From contig NZ_JADPJG010000005.1 of assembly GCF_023073335.1 (NCBI RefSeq), forward strand, positions 1 to 64,000: DNA of 64,000 bases, in the 5' to 3' direction. The position numbers were made by a program, and so were the translations under genes. The notes under the pieces were generated by a model. That model did not search any database. It had not been told where the DNA came from and saw nothing but the letters and a program-made list of their open reading frames with translations. The stretch comes from Bradyrhizobium sp. 21. Lineage in GTDB: Bacteria > Pseudomonadota > Alphaproteobacteria > Rhizobiales > Xanthobacteraceae. The number at the start of each line of letters is the position of its first letter. The stretch's first letter is position 1. Of the stretch, positions 10,131 to 19,098 are shown one piece after another.

Positions 10131-10248
10131 CGTATTTGCTATCCACAGTGTGGCGCCCCGCCCCTTGGTGATGGGCTTTGCCGCGCGCTATGGTAGCGGA
10201 GTGCCGGGGCCTGCGCGGAACGCGACTGGCCGTTGCGTGGGGGGCTGA

Positions 10249-10794
10249 ATGCTGACGCCAGCAGAGCTGGTCGGGCTGATTGGGGAGGTCGCCAAGGGCG
10301 ATCAGGCCGCGTTCGAGCGTCTCTACGTCGCCACGCGTGCGAAACTCTATGGCGTCGTGCTCCGTATCTTGCGCCGACAGGATCTCGCAGAGGAGGTCAT
10401 TCAGGAGACCTACGTCAAGATATGGAACAGCGCCGGCCAGTTCAATCCCGCTCTGTCGTCGCCGATCACGTGGATGGCGTCGATCGCGCGCAACCGCGCC
10501 ATCGACATCGTGCGCAAGAAGACGGAAGTCTCCATCGAGGAAGAGCCGCAGGCGATGGAAGTCGCGGCCGACAGCCCCGATCCGCTGGCGCGGAGGGAGA
10601 TGACCGAGGAGTTGAAACGGCTCCTGGAATGTATCGGCCGGCTCGAGCCGGACCGTCAGAGGCTCGTGCTTCTCGCCTATTACAACGGCTGGAGCCGCGA
10701 GCAATTGGCGGAAAAATTCGCCGCACCCGTCAATACGGTGAAGACGTGGCTCCGGCGCAGCATGTTGGATATTCGCGAGTGCCTCGGGCTATAG
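10249..10794 (+). CDS. ECF-type RNA polymerase sigma factor
   Basis: The 181 residues contain sigma region 2 (about 25-90; DLAEEVIQETYVKIW recognition of core and the -10 element, SPITWMASIARNRAID) and region 4 (about 120-175; RLVLLAYYNGWSREQLAEKFAAPVNTVKTWLRRS helix-turn-helix). There is no region 3, as expected for group 4 sigma factors. The gene immediately downstream encodes a membrane anti-sigma factor of the RskA type, which implies the usual arrangement in which the signal is sensed in the periplasm and the sigma factor is released. ATG at 10249 follows a GGGGGG ribosome site. Confidence 0.93.
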   Translation: MLTPAELVGLIGEVAKGDQAAFERLYVATRAKLYGVVLRILRRQDLAEEVIQETYVKIWNSAGQFNPALSSPITWMASIARNRAIDIVRKKTEVSIEEEPQAMEVAADSPDPLARREMTEELKRLLECIGRLEPDRQRLVLLAYYNGWSREQLAEKFAAPVNTVKTWLRRSMLDIRECLGL

Positions 10795-10865
10795 AGGATG
10801 ATGAGAGTGCATATGCTGGCGCGGCGTTCTCGCTTCTCTTCCGCAGGGAGAGGTGAAGGAAACTG

Positions 10866-11927
10866 ATGGCCTATACGGAGGACCATATCGCGCTCGCCGC
10901 GGAATATGCGCTCGGTACGCTCGACGCCGGTGAGCGCGCGCAGGTCGAGACCATGATGGCGGTGGACAAGGCGTTCGCCGATGTCGTGCAGGCCTGGGCC
11001 TACCGGCTCGGCGTCCTCAACCAGATGGTCGGCACGATCGAGCCGCGTCCGATCGTGTGGGAGAACATCCGCTCCGAGTTGGCGAGGACGGCCTTTGCGC
11101 AGGAGGCGCCAGCGCTGCCGGAAGCCTCGGCGCCGCCACCCCCTGTGCCGGAGCCTGCCGCGTCTGAAGCGGCGCCGCCGGAGTCGTCGTCGGAGGTCGC
11201 GCAGCCGGCGGAGCCACAGCCTCCCGAAGCGGAGCCGCCCGGGACGGCGCGACCTGTGTTCGACACGCTTTCCGACGTCACGCCGATCTTCATGCCGCAG
11301 GTCCACGCGCCAGATCCTGACGTCGTGCGCGCGCCACCGCCGCCGGTCGCCGACAACAGCAATGTGATCCGGCTCGAGAGCCGCGTGAAGCGCTGGCGCA
11401 CCATCGCATCCGCGGTTGGTGCGCTCGCGGCCGCGCTGCTGGTGACGCTGTCGCTGCAGATCTTCCAGCCCGAGGCGCTGCCGGGCGGCCTGCGTCCTGC
11501 AGCGCGCATTCAGACGGTCGAGGTGAAGACACCGGCGCCGATCACCGCGTCGTCGCAATATGTCGCGTTGCTGCAGGGCCAGGGCGGCGGCCCCGCCTTC
11601 ATCCTGACCATCGACGGTTCGACCAAGAACTTTACCGTGCGCAAGGTCGGCGCGACGCCGGAGCCCGGCAAGAGCTTTGAGCTCTGGCTGATCTCCGACA
11701 AGCTGCCGCGCCCGCGTTCGCTCGGCGTGATCGGTGCGGGCGATTTCACCGCGCGCCCGGTGCTTGGCTCCTACGATGCCGACGTCGTCAACGGCGCGAC
11801 CTACGCCGTCACCGTCGAGCAGGCCGGCGGCTCGCCCAATGGCCAGCCGACATCGGCGCCGGTGTTTTCCGGCAAGCTGATCGAGACCGTGCCGCCGTCC
11901 CAGCCGCAGGCGCCCGCGAAGAAGTAG
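10866..11927 (+). CDS. RskA-type membrane anti-sigma factor
   Basis: The 353-residue protein starts with an anti-sigma zinc-less helical domain (YTEDHIALAAEYALGTLD, WAYRLGVLNQM). A long Pro/Ala/Glu-rich linker (about residues 75-165) follows, then one membrane helix at about 178-200 and a periplasmic beta domain of the RskA C-terminal type ending near 350 (FELWLISDKLPRPRSLGVIG). It should hold the ECF factor encoded 71 bp upstream inactive at the membrane. The linker is long for the family. A palindrome follows directly after the stop. Confidence 0.88.
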   Translation: MAYTEDHIALAAEYALGTLDAGERAQVETMMAVDKAFADVVQAWAYRLGVLNQMVGTIEPRPIVWENIRSELARTAFAQEAPALPEASAPPPPVPEPAASEAAPPESSSEVAQPAEPQPPEAEPPGTARPVFDTLSDVTPIFMPQVHAPDPDVVRAPPPPVADNSNVIRLESRVKRWRTIASAVGALAAALLVTLSLQIFQPEALPGGLRPAARIQTVEVKTPAPITASSQYVALLQGQGGGPAFILTIDGSTKNFTVRKVGATPEPGKSFELWLISDKLPRPRSLGVIGAGDFTARPVLGSYDADVVNGATYAVTVEQAGGSPNGQPTSAPVFSGKLIETVPPSQPQAPAKK

Positions 11928-11931
11928 TGGG

Positions 11932-11985
11932 GCGACAAGTCCGAATACTTGTCGCACCCGTCCATCCCGCTGTCGTATCCCGACA
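11932..11985. promoter_or_regulatory. paired CGACAA/TTGTCG palindromes
   Basis: Perfect 9-bp arms GCGACAAGT (11932-11940) and ACTTGTCGC (11947-11955) surround 6 bp. A second, shorter palindrome TGTCG (11971-11975) / CGACA (11981-11985) lies 15 bp on and repeats the same core. There is no T run, so it is not a classic terminator. It lies between the anti-sigma gene and the AraC-type gene and could be an operator for either. Confidence 0.45.
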
Positions 11986-12098
11986 AATCCAGCCGAATCC
12001 GCCCCCGATTTGAACCTCGGTGCATTCCGCGGCGTCAAATGCCCGGAATTTGCAGTCGGCACCGCCGATCATGGTGCCGGAGAGGGGCGAGAAATCAG

Positions 12099-13058
12099 AT
12101 GGATGCAGCGAAAACGTCGGGCATCTTTGTTCACCAATATGCGGGGCTGCCACACGGCCCCGCCTTCGAACATTGGCGCGAGCGGGCCGTCGGTTCCTGC
12201 GGCTTGGACATCGGGCCGAGCCGCGGCGACAGCATCGATTGCCGCCTCCAGGTCAGCGTGGTCGATAACATCGCTCTCGCCATTCCCGAAGGCGCCTCCG
12301 CGCAATATTCACGCACTCAGAGCCACCTTGCCGACGGTAGCGACGATCTCGTCCTGATCGCAGGCCATGCGGGGCTCGTCCGCGTCGGGCAGAACGGCCA
12401 TACCGTGGAGCTCGCGCCTGCGCAGATGGTGCTCGTCGACATGGGCATCACCGGGTCCGTCGGCCATACCGACGAAGATCGCTTCACCACCATCCGCATG
12501 CCGCGCCGGGCGCTGCTCGACATCAATCCCCGCGCCGAGGACAAGCTGTCGCAAGTGCTCGCGGACGGCGCTGTCGCCGAGACGGTCTTCCGCTACCACT
12601 CCCTTGCCGCCCATCACGCACCGCATCTCGACGCCATCGGCCAGCGCCTCACCGCGCAGCACATGGTCGATCTCGTCGGCCTCCTGCTCGGCACCGACGC
12701 CGAACATGCAAGTCTCGCGCGCGGCCGCGGACAGGCGGCGGCCCGTCTAGATCTCATGCGCGCCGACGTGATGGCCGGCCTTGGCCGCAACGATCTCTGT
12801 TTGTCCGAGATCGCCACGCGCTCCGGCCTGAGCCCGCGCCAGGCGCAGCGCCTGTTCGAGCAGGCCGGAACGACCTTCACCGAATTCGTGCTGGAGCAGC
12901 GCCTGCTGCAGGCGCGCAAGCTGCTCGGCGATCCCCGCGCCAGGATCCGCAAGATCAGCGACATCGCGCATTCTTCGGGCTTCTCCGATTTGTCCTATTT
13001 CAACCGTGCCTTCCGCAAGCGCTTTGGCGCGACGCCGTCGGAACTGCGCGAGGCGTGA
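12099..13058 (+). CDS. AraC-family transcriptional regulator
   Basis: The 319-residue protein has an N-terminal ligand-binding part of the AraC_binding_2 type (about residues 1-190) and a C-terminal double helix-turn-helix domain (about 215-318; LCLSEIATRSGLSPRQAQRLFEQAG and ISDIAHSSGFSDLSYFNRAFRKRFG). The second of these is the very typical AraC signature. I chose ATG at 12099 because a GAGAGGGGCGAGAA ribosome site precedes it; the frame is open further up but without family-like sequence. The target is unknown; the flavoprotein gene downstream in the same direction is a candidate. Confidence 0.9.
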   Translation: MDAAKTSGIFVHQYAGLPHGPAFEHWRERAVGSCGLDIGPSRGDSIDCRLQVSVVDNIALAIPEGASAQYSRTQSHLADGSDDLVLIAGHAGLVRVGQNGHTVELAPAQMVLVDMGITGSVGHTDEDRFTTIRMPRRALLDINPRAEDKLSQVLADGAVAETVFRYHSLAAHHAPHLDAIGQRLTAQHMVDLVGLLLGTDAEHASLARGRGQAAARLDLMRADVMAGLGRNDLCLSEIATRSGLSPRQAQRLFEQAGTTFTEFVLEQRLLQARKLLGDPRARIRKISDIAHSSGFSDLSYFNRAFRKRFGATPSELREA

Positions 13059-13174
13059 GCCGCGATTTGGGCAGGGGCGCGCCGCTGCTCCAGTTGGTCG
13101 ATCCGGACGAATGAGCTATATTTGTCCGCGCGGGGCGGATCACCGGATTCCCTGGAACAGCGAAGTGAACGGAC

Positions 13175-14401
13175 ATGGCGCGCATCGTCGTGCTCGGCGC
13201 CGGGTTTGCAGGTCTGTGGGCGGCCATCGGTGCCGCACGCAAGCGCGACGAGATCGGCGCGGCCGGCCGTGACATCGAGATCCGTGTCGTCGATCGCAAT
13301 TCCTATCACAACATCCGCGTCCGCAATTACGAGGCCGACCTCGGCGAGGTCGCGCTTCCGCTGCCGCAACTGCTCGACCCGATCGACGTCAGTCACGGGA
13401 TCGGCGAGGTCGAAGCCATCGATCCGGCACGGCGCGAGATTTCGCTGGTCACCGGCGACGGCGAGGAGACGCTGAGCTACGACCGCCTGGTGCTGGCGCT
13501 CGGCAGCGAAGTGATGCGTCCCCTCATCCCCGGCCTTGTCGAGCATGCTTTCGACGTCGATACCTATGCTGCGGCGCTCCGTCTCGGGGATCATCTCATG
13601 TCGCTCGGGCGCAGCGCGCCATCGCCCGGGCGCTCGACGGTCGTCGTGGTCGGCGCCGGCTTTACCGGCATCGAGGTCGCGGCCGAGATGCCGGACCGGC
13701 TGGCCCGCGCCGGCATCACCGGCAGCCGTCGCATCATTCTGGTCGATCCCAATCCGGCGGTCGGCGCCACCATCGGCGCGCATGCGCGTCCCGTCATCGA
13801 GACGGCGTTGGCCTCGCTGGAGGTCGAGACACGGCTCGGCGTCCGCGTCGCATCCGTCGAGGCTGCCGGCATGCGCCTCAGCTCGGGCGAGTTCATTGCG
13901 GCGCAGACGGTGATCTGGTGTGCGGGCATGCGCGCGAGCCCCTTGGCGGCGAGCTTTCCGGACGCACGCGATCGCCTTGGGCGCCTTCTCGTCGACCCCT
14001 TGATGCGGGTTGCGGATGTCGGCGGTGTGTTCGCGGCCGGCGACATCGCCTCGAGCGTGGTCGATGGCTTGCATCCGAGCGTGATGTCCTGCCAGTTCGC
14101 GCGTCCCATGGGTCGCTTCGCCGGTCACAATGTGGTCGCCGATCTCGCAGGCCTGCCGATGCTGCCGCTGCGGATCGACTGGTACGTGACCGTGATCGAT
14201 CTCGGCGGATGGGGCGCGCTCTATACGGAAGGGTGGGACCGCGAGGTGCGGACCACCGGTCAGGCTGCCAAGGCGACCAAGCAAACCATCAACCGCAAGC
14301 GCATCTATCCGCCGCTCTCGGGGCGCAAGGACGAGCTGTTCGCCGCGGCCTCGCCGACCGTGCAGGCACCGCCGCCGACCTATGGGGGGCCGCGTCGTTG
14401 A
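13175..14401 (+). CDS. NDH-2-like pyridine-nucleotide-disulphide family flavoprotein
   Basis: The 408 residues carry two dinucleotide-binding motifs: GAGFAG at about 8-13 for FAD and GAGFTG at about 158-163 for NAD(P)H. The family signature VFAAGDIAS lies near residues 286-294. There is no CxxxxC redox pair, so it resembles type II NADH dehydrogenases and related single-subunit quinone or carotenoid-type reductases rather than disulphide reductases. No clear C-terminal amphipathic membrane anchor is visible. The electron acceptor cannot be told from sequence. Confidence 0.8.
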   Translation: MARIVVLGAGFAGLWAAIGAARKRDEIGAAGRDIEIRVVDRNSYHNIRVRNYEADLGEVALPLPQLLDPIDVSHGIGEVEAIDPARREISLVTGDGEETLSYDRLVLALGSEVMRPLIPGLVEHAFDVDTYAAALRLGDHLMSLGRSAPSPGRSTVVVVGAGFTGIEVAAEMPDRLARAGITGSRRIILVDPNPAVGATIGAHARPVIETALASLEVETRLGVRVASVEAAGMRLSSGEFIAAQTVIWCAGMRASPLAASFPDARDRLGRLLVDPLMRVADVGGVFAAGDIASSVVDGLHPSVMSCQFARPMGRFAGHNVVADLAGLPMLPLRIDWYVTVIDLGGWGALYTEGWDREVRTTGQAAKATKQTINRKRIYPPLSGRKDELFAAASPTVQAPPPTYGGPRR

Positions 14402-14565
14402 GCTGGGCCTGCGCCCATGAGCCGGGCCAATCAAGCAAAGGAAGGCAACGTCCGCCGAGGCTTTGTCCCGAAGCCGGTTAAGCCGTTGCGAACGGCATCA
14501 TTGCTATCTCCTAGTCAGGACCTCGACGGAGCCTATAGAATGCTCGTTACCTCTCGGGGGTGGAC

Positions 14566-15552
14566 ATGCGGCGGCGCGAGCTTCTTGCTATACTGGGGAC
14601 GACGGTAGCCTTACCTATTGTGGCGCGCGCCCAACCGGACTTGCCCATCGTCGCCGTGCTGGTGCCGGGACCTGCGAAGAACGCCGAAGATCGGATTGTG
14701 GCTATCCGTCAGGGCATGCGGGAGGCTGGCCTTACCGAGGGCATCAACTTCAACTTTGCTTGGCGCTACGCGGATGGTGTATTCGACCGGTTGCCCGCCC
14801 TTGCGCTTGAACTCGCTGCTCTTAGACCGCGCGTCATCATTGCTTCGGCTGCCGCCGCGCCGGTCGCGCACAGGGTGCTGCCCGACCTGCCCTTGGTCTT
14901 CACATCCTATGCCGCCGATCCCATCAAAGCAGGATTCGCGGAAAGCTATGTGCACCCGGGCGGCCATGCGACCGGCAATGTGATGAGTGCGGTTGGCGGC
15001 GAGCAGGCACTTACTGGCAAGCGCTTCAACCTGTTCAAGGAGCTGGTGCCGGACCTGAAGGCGCTCGGTTTTATCGGTTCGTCGTCTCTTCTAGCCGCGA
15101 TCGAGCTGAACGCATTGCAAAGCGTCGCTGGTCAATTCGGCTTTTCAGTTGTTCGACATGAAGTTCGTGGGCTCGATGACGTCGAGGCCGCGGTCTTGGC
15201 GAGCATCCGAGATGGCGTTGATGCCCTTTATGTGTCCGGCGAGCCGCTGCTCTACAACAACATGCGCCGCATCTTGCCCCTGGTGATGGCGCCGGGGAGA
15301 CCGACGGTCGGCACTTATCCGGAGTGGGGCCGCGCCGGGCTTCTCATGTCCTATTCGGCCGATCTGATCGACGACTTCCGCCGGGCCGGCATCTATGCTG
15401 CAAAGATCCTCGGCGGCGAAAAGCCTGCGAATCTGCCGATCGAGCAGGCCAGCAAGTTTGTGCTCGTTCTCAATCTCAAGACGGCCAAGGCTCTGGGCGT
15501 CACGGCGCCGGCCCGCCTCCTGGCGGTGGCCGACGAGGTGATCGAATCATGA
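14566..15552 (+). CDS. ABC transporter substrate-binding protein, TrpX/PF04392-like, orphan
   Basis: The 328-residue protein starts with an export signal (MRRRELLAILGTTVALPIVARAQ-type), then a two-lobed periplasmic binding fold with IVAVLVPGP, IIASAAAAPVAHRVL and GLDDVEAAV landmarks of the PF04392 family. Members bind amino acids or related ligands, but many rhizobial copies are of unknown specificity. I chose ATG at 14566, since the GTG at 14560 overlaps the CGGGGG ribosome site. No permease or ATPase gene is adjacent, which is unusual and leaves it an orphan. Codon use is somewhat less GC-rich than its neighbours. Confidence 0.82.
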   Translation: MRRRELLAILGTTVALPIVARAQPDLPIVAVLVPGPAKNAEDRIVAIRQGMREAGLTEGINFNFAWRYADGVFDRLPALALELAALRPRVIIASAAAAPVAHRVLPDLPLVFTSYAADPIKAGFAESYVHPGGHATGNVMSAVGGEQALTGKRFNLFKELVPDLKALGFIGSSSLLAAIELNALQSVAGQFGFSVVRHEVRGLDDVEAAVLASIRDGVDALYVSGEPLLYNNMRRILPLVMAPGRPTVGTYPEWGRAGLLMSYSADLIDDFRRAGIYAAKILGGEKPANLPIEQASKFVLVLNLKTAKALGVTAPARLLAVADEVIES

Positions 15553-16212
15553 AGGCACGGCCCTCCGTTGCCCGAGACATGATAGCCTCCTACACGCCGT
15601 GGCGTTGCCCGTCGGGCAAAACACCCAGCCGTCGGTCAATCCGTATCGCAAAAAATATTCCACTTTACCGAATTTCGGAAACGGCGTATGTATCGCGGCA
15701 ACCCGGCCCAAGGAAGAGGGGCGTATCGCGATCGTCACGAACGCGGGCCGGGCGGTGGCGGACGTGGGTCACATCGGCGCGAAGGGGTTCGCAGGGCGGG
15801 CAACCGTGAGCGAAGGCCTCGCGCACACGACCGGTGTGATCGGCGTACGGCAAAATCGTGTGGTCCTGGCGCCCGGGGTCTGTGCGCCAAGTCTTGTGGT
15901 GATGTGTGCTGTCCAACCGGACCGCGCGCATCAGTCATCGGCAAGGCGACGGGGGCAATAGTGCATCGCTCCCCGGGGAGAGCGCGACATAAGTCGTCAA
16001 ACCGCTGCGCAGGGAAAGGCCGGATGTTTTGGCTTCACCTGTATGCCGCTGTGCAGATTTTCGTACCACAACTTCGCACAGTGGACCGTGGGTGCCAGCC
16101 GGCACCCGGCCTTCCCTGCGCCCTCTTTCATTCGAGGGTGAGCCGACGAAGCAAAGCTCGGGCGAAACCAGCCGCGAGTATGCGAAGGCGTGTCCGCGAT
16201 GATTGCAAATGA
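15553..16212. repeat. degenerate non-coding repeat, probably a reiterated Bradyrhizobium element
   Basis: About 660 bp after the binding-protein gene without a credible gene. Open frames here (such as 15599-15961 and 15688-16212 on plus) have unusual Arg/Gly/Cys content and no family features. Stretches such as the TATTCCACTTTACCGAATTTCGGAAA-like run around 15656-15681 and the CTGCGCAGGGAAAGGCCGGATG run near 16005 match what I remember as multi-copy sequence in Bradyrhizobium genomes. That attribution is from memory and unverified. It may be the remnant of a decayed insertion. Confidence 0.5.
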
Positions 16213-16220
16213 TAAAGGTC

Positions 16221-16307
16221 GTAGGATGGGTAGGGCGCAGCGAAATCCATCATGCGTGGACGCGGAAGGACCTCCCGATGGGTTTCGCTGCGCTCTACCC
16301 ATCCTAC
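16221..16307. repeat. long palindromic repeat element
   Basis: Left arm 16221-16251 and right arm 16277-16307 are 31-base inverted copies with only two mismatches (29 of 31), separated by 25 bp. The arms contain GGATGGGTAGGGCGCAGCG. The size and perfection suggest a REP- or MITE-like mobile palindrome rather than a terminator; there is no T run. Confidence 0.75.
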
Positions 16308-16336
16308 CGCCCCGTCATTGAGACGACCCAGACGTG

Positions 16337-16367
16337 AGAAAGCGCCCGTGGGGGGCGGGCGCTTTCT
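16337..16367 (-). terminator. hairpin, possible terminator of the 66-residue gene
   Basis: A perfect 12-bp stem, AGAAAGCGCCCG (16337-16348) with CGGGCGCTTTCT (16356-16367), encloses a 7-nt loop. It lies about 95 bp after the leftward small gene. The T run is weak in both directions, so termination is plausible but not certain. Confidence 0.5.
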
Positions 16368-16461
16368 GTAGTCGACTTGGGGTTGGGGTCGTCTACATAT
16401 CCACGTGGCGACTTTGGGGGGCTGGTAAAGAGCCGCGTGAATTCCTGAAACTCATGTCTCC

Positions 16462-16662
16462 CTAGCGAACGAGCGAAACGCTCGAGCTGGTGATAGCAAC
16501 CGGCTTGCCGGCCTTCATGACGCGAGCGGTCTGGGTCAGGCCTTCATCCGAACCCGTGCGTGCCGTGATGCCGAAGCCTGCCACCGCGATCCCTGCAACG
16601 AGGGCCACGACCACGATCTTGAGGTGGGTCGAGCGGTCTGCGCTGTAAATCGAGTGGTTCAT
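16462..16662 (-). CDS. small single-span membrane or secreted protein
   Basis: A 66-residue protein with a polar N-terminus (MNHSIYSADRSTH), one hydrophobic helix at about residues 14-34 and a short polar tail ending SSSVSLVR. ATG at 16662 is preceded by GGCAGGAGCC, a good ribosome site, which supports it as a real gene. I do not recognise a family. It stands alone between repeat DNA and flhA. Confidence 0.6.
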   Translation of the reverse strand: MNHSIYSADRSTHLKIVVVALVAGIAVAGFGITARTGSDEGLTQTARVMKAGKPVAITSSSVSLVR

Positions 16663-16956
16663 GGAAGGCTCCTGCCGCCATCTACCCGAAGTAGTCGCCT
16701 GCGTGTTTGGGCAGGTTCATGCTTCCGGTGCCCAACAACCTAGTATTGGGGGGATTCGTTCCCAAGAGACGATCACAAGAGCGTGAAATGACGTGAGAAG
16801 TCGCGATCTGAAACGACCTTCGATCGTGCGATTTCGTAATCATTTCAAAGCAGTAATGGGCTTTCAAGGCGCCTTATCGGCCTTCCCTCGACAAGGCGCC
16901 AAAAACTTAAAAACCATTTGCATGTGGCCGAAAAACACACGGCTTCTTAAGGCAAA
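16663..16956. other. intergenic region downstream of flhA
   Basis: A 294-bp AT-richer stretch between flhA (leftward, ending at 16957) and the small gene. It contains a stem of GGCGCCTT (16868-16875) with AAGGCGCC (16893-16900) and a 17-nt loop. The A-rich tract lies on the wrong side for flhA termination. I see no gene; it probably carries the promoter of the 66-residue gene. Confidence 0.4.
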
Positions 16957-19098
16957 TCAGATGCTTCCGACCGTTTTCAATCTCGCTCTCGGGTGGATTT
17001 CAGCCTGCGACAGCACGGTCGTCTGGGCCCGGAACCGCTCGACCAGGGAACGGACGAAAGGACGAATTGCCGCAGAGGTGACCAGCACCGGGGCCTCGCC
17101 TTCGCGCGCGGCGCGCTCGAACGCCTCCCGCACACCGGTCATGAACTCCGACAATTTGGAGGGCTGCATGGCCAGGCTGCGCTCCTCGCCCTGGCCGATA
17201 ATGGATTCGGCAAAAGCTTGTTCCCAACGCGCCGACAGCGCGATCAGCGGCAGATAGCCGTTGTAGGAGGTGTTCTGCGCGCAGATCTGCCGCGCCAGGC
17301 GGGCACGGACATGCTCGACCATGGTGGCCGGATTGCGCGAGAAGGCGAGCGAGTCGGCGATGCCTTCGAGGATGGTGGAGAGATCGCGGATCGAGATGCG
17401 CTCGGCGAGCAGGAGTTGCAGCACGCGCTGGATGCCGGAAACCGTGACCTGTCCGGGCACGATGTCCTTGACCAGTTCGCCCTGCTCCTTCGGCAGCTCC
17501 TTGAGCAGCTTCTGCACCTCGCCATAAGAGAGCAGGTCCGACATGTTGGCCTTGAGCAGCTCGGTGAGGTGGGTGGAGAGCACGGTCGCGGCGTCGACGA
17601 CGGTGTAGCCCTTGAGCGAGGCCTCCTCCTTGAGGCTGGCATCGACCCAGGTCGCGGGCAGGCCGAAGGTCGGCTCGGTGGTGTGGATGCCGGGAACCTG
17701 CACTTGGCTACCGCCGGGGTCCATGACCATGAACTGGTTCGGCCAGATCTTGCCGGTGCCGGCGTCGACCTCCTTGATCTTGATGATGTAGGTGTTGGCC
17801 TCGAGCTGGACGTTGTCGAGGATGCGCACGGCGGGCATCACAAAGCCCATCTCGATCGCGAGCGAGCGGCGCAGCGCCTTGATCTGCTCGGTGAGGCGGT
17901 CGGTGCCGTCCGGCCCATTGACCAGCGGCAGCAGGGCATAACCGAGCTCGATCTTGAGATCGTCGATCTTGAGTGCGGACGAAATCGGCTCCTCGGCCGC
18001 AGCAGTGCCCGGCGCACCCGGCGTGCCCGGAGCGGGCGCGGCCTTGGCGATTTCCTCGGCCCTGGCCGTCTTGCGGTTGCGGTTGCGGGCGTGCCAGGCG
18101 AGCGCGCCGGCACCGGCGCCAAGCGCCAGGAAGGGGATAGTCGGAATGCCCGGCAGGGCCGCCAGCACCAGCATCACTGCTGAGGACATGGCGAGCGCCT
18201 GCGGATAGCCGGAGAACTGCTTCATCAGCGCCTTGTCGGCGGCGCCGGATACGCCGGCCTTGGAGACGAGCAGGCCGGCCGCGGTCGAGACGATCAGCGC
18301 CGGCACCTGGGTGACGAGGCCGTCACCGACGGTCAGCAGCGTGTAGCTGCGGCCGGCGTCGGCGAAGGACAGGCCCTGCTGCGCCACGCCAATGATCATG
18401 CCGCCGACGACGTTGATGAAGACGATCAGGAGGCCGGCGATGGCATCGCCGCGCACGAATTTGGAGGCACCGTCCATGGCGCCGAAGAAGCCGCTCTCGT
18501 CCTCCAGCTCCTTGCGCCGGTGCTTGGCGACCTTCTCGTCGATCAGGCCGGCGGAGAGATCGGCGTCAATCGCCATCTGCTTGCCAGGCATGGCGTCGAG
18601 GTGGAAGCGCGCCGCGACTTCCGCGATACGGCCCGAACCCTTGGTGATGACGACGAAATTGACGATGATCAGGATGGCGAAGACGATGATGCCGATGACG
18701 AAATTGCCGCCCATCACGAAGCTGCCGAAGGCCTCGATGACGTGACCGGCGGCATCCGTGCCCTCATGCCCGTGCGACAGGATCAGGCGGGTCGAGGCCA
18801 TGTTGAGCGACAGCCGCAACATGGTCGAGATCAGCAGGACGGTCGGGAAGGCGGAGAATTCCAGCGGCGTCTGGATGAACAGCGACGTCATCAGGATCAG
18901 GATCGAGAGCGTGATCGAGATCGCCAGGAACAGGTCCAGCACGATCGCGGGCAGCGGCAGGATCAGCACCACCAGGATGGTGAGGACGCCCAGCGCCAGC
19001 GCGATGTCGCCGCGCTTGAGGATGTTGACGATCTCGGAGAGGGTGGGGAAGCCGGCGTTCGTGCCGCCTGTGCCCTGTCCCGCGGTGACGTCGACCAT
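16957..19098 (-). CDS. flhA: FlhA flagellar type III export gate protein
   Basis: FlhA forms the nonameric export gate of the flagellar secretion apparatus. The 713 residues contain eight predicted membrane helices in the first about 330 positions, with the highly conserved FHIPEP-type loop region (TKGSGRIAEVAARFHLDAMPGKQMAIDADL) between helices 4 and 5. The large cytoplasmic domain follows and ends near VLSQAEIHPRARLKTVGSI. I chose ATG at 19098 because it follows GGGGGGACAG and gives family length; the frame is open 150 bp further up but that part looks non-coding. The gene is alone here, far from fliI. A CtrA-type box lies 169-183 bp upstream. Confidence 0.95.
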   Translation of the reverse strand: MVDVTAGQGTGGTNAGFPTLSEIVNILKRGDIALALGVLTILVVLILPLPAIVLDLFLAISITLSILILMTSLFIQTPLEFSAFPTVLLISTMLRLSLNMASTRLILSHGHEGTDAAGHVIEAFGSFVMGGNFVIGIIVFAILIIVNFVVITKGSGRIAEVAARFHLDAMPGKQMAIDADLSAGLIDEKVAKHRRKELEDESGFFGAMDGASKFVRGDAIAGLLIVFINVVGGMIIGVAQQGLSFADAGRSYTLLTVGDGLVTQVPALIVSTAAGLLVSKAGVSGAADKALMKQFSGYPQALAMSSAVMLVLAALPGIPTIPFLALGAGAGALAWHARNRNRKTARAEEIAKAAPAPGTPGAPGTAAAEEPISSALKIDDLKIELGYALLPLVNGPDGTDRLTEQIKALRRSLAIEMGFVMPAVRILDNVQLEANTYIIKIKEVDAGTGKIWPNQFMVMDPGGSQVQVPGIHTTEPTFGLPATWVDASLKEEASLKGYTVVDAATVLSTHLTELLKANMSDLLSYGEVQKLLKELPKEQGELVKDIVPGQVTVSGIQRVLQLLLAERISIRDLSTILEGIADSLAFSRNPATMVEHVRARLARQICAQNTSYNGYLPLIALSARWEQAFAESIIGQGEERSLAMQPSKLSEFMTGVREAFERAAREGEAPVLVTSAAIRPFVRSLVERFRAQTTVLSQAEIHPRARLKTVGSI

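Noticed and set aside
10680..12062. A 460-codon minus-strand frame across the sigma/anti-sigma genes
   Set aside because: Arg/Gly/Leu-rich shadow without a domain; both plus-strand genes are supported by motifs.
15599..15961. A 120-codon plus-strand frame in the repeat region
   Set aside because: No ribosome site and unlike neighbouring proteins; better explained as part of a degenerate dispersed repeat.
16868..16900. A GGCGCCTT/AAGGCGCC hairpin as the flhA terminator
   Set aside because: The loop is 17 nt and the following tract is A-rich on plus and not T-rich after the stem in the leftward direction.
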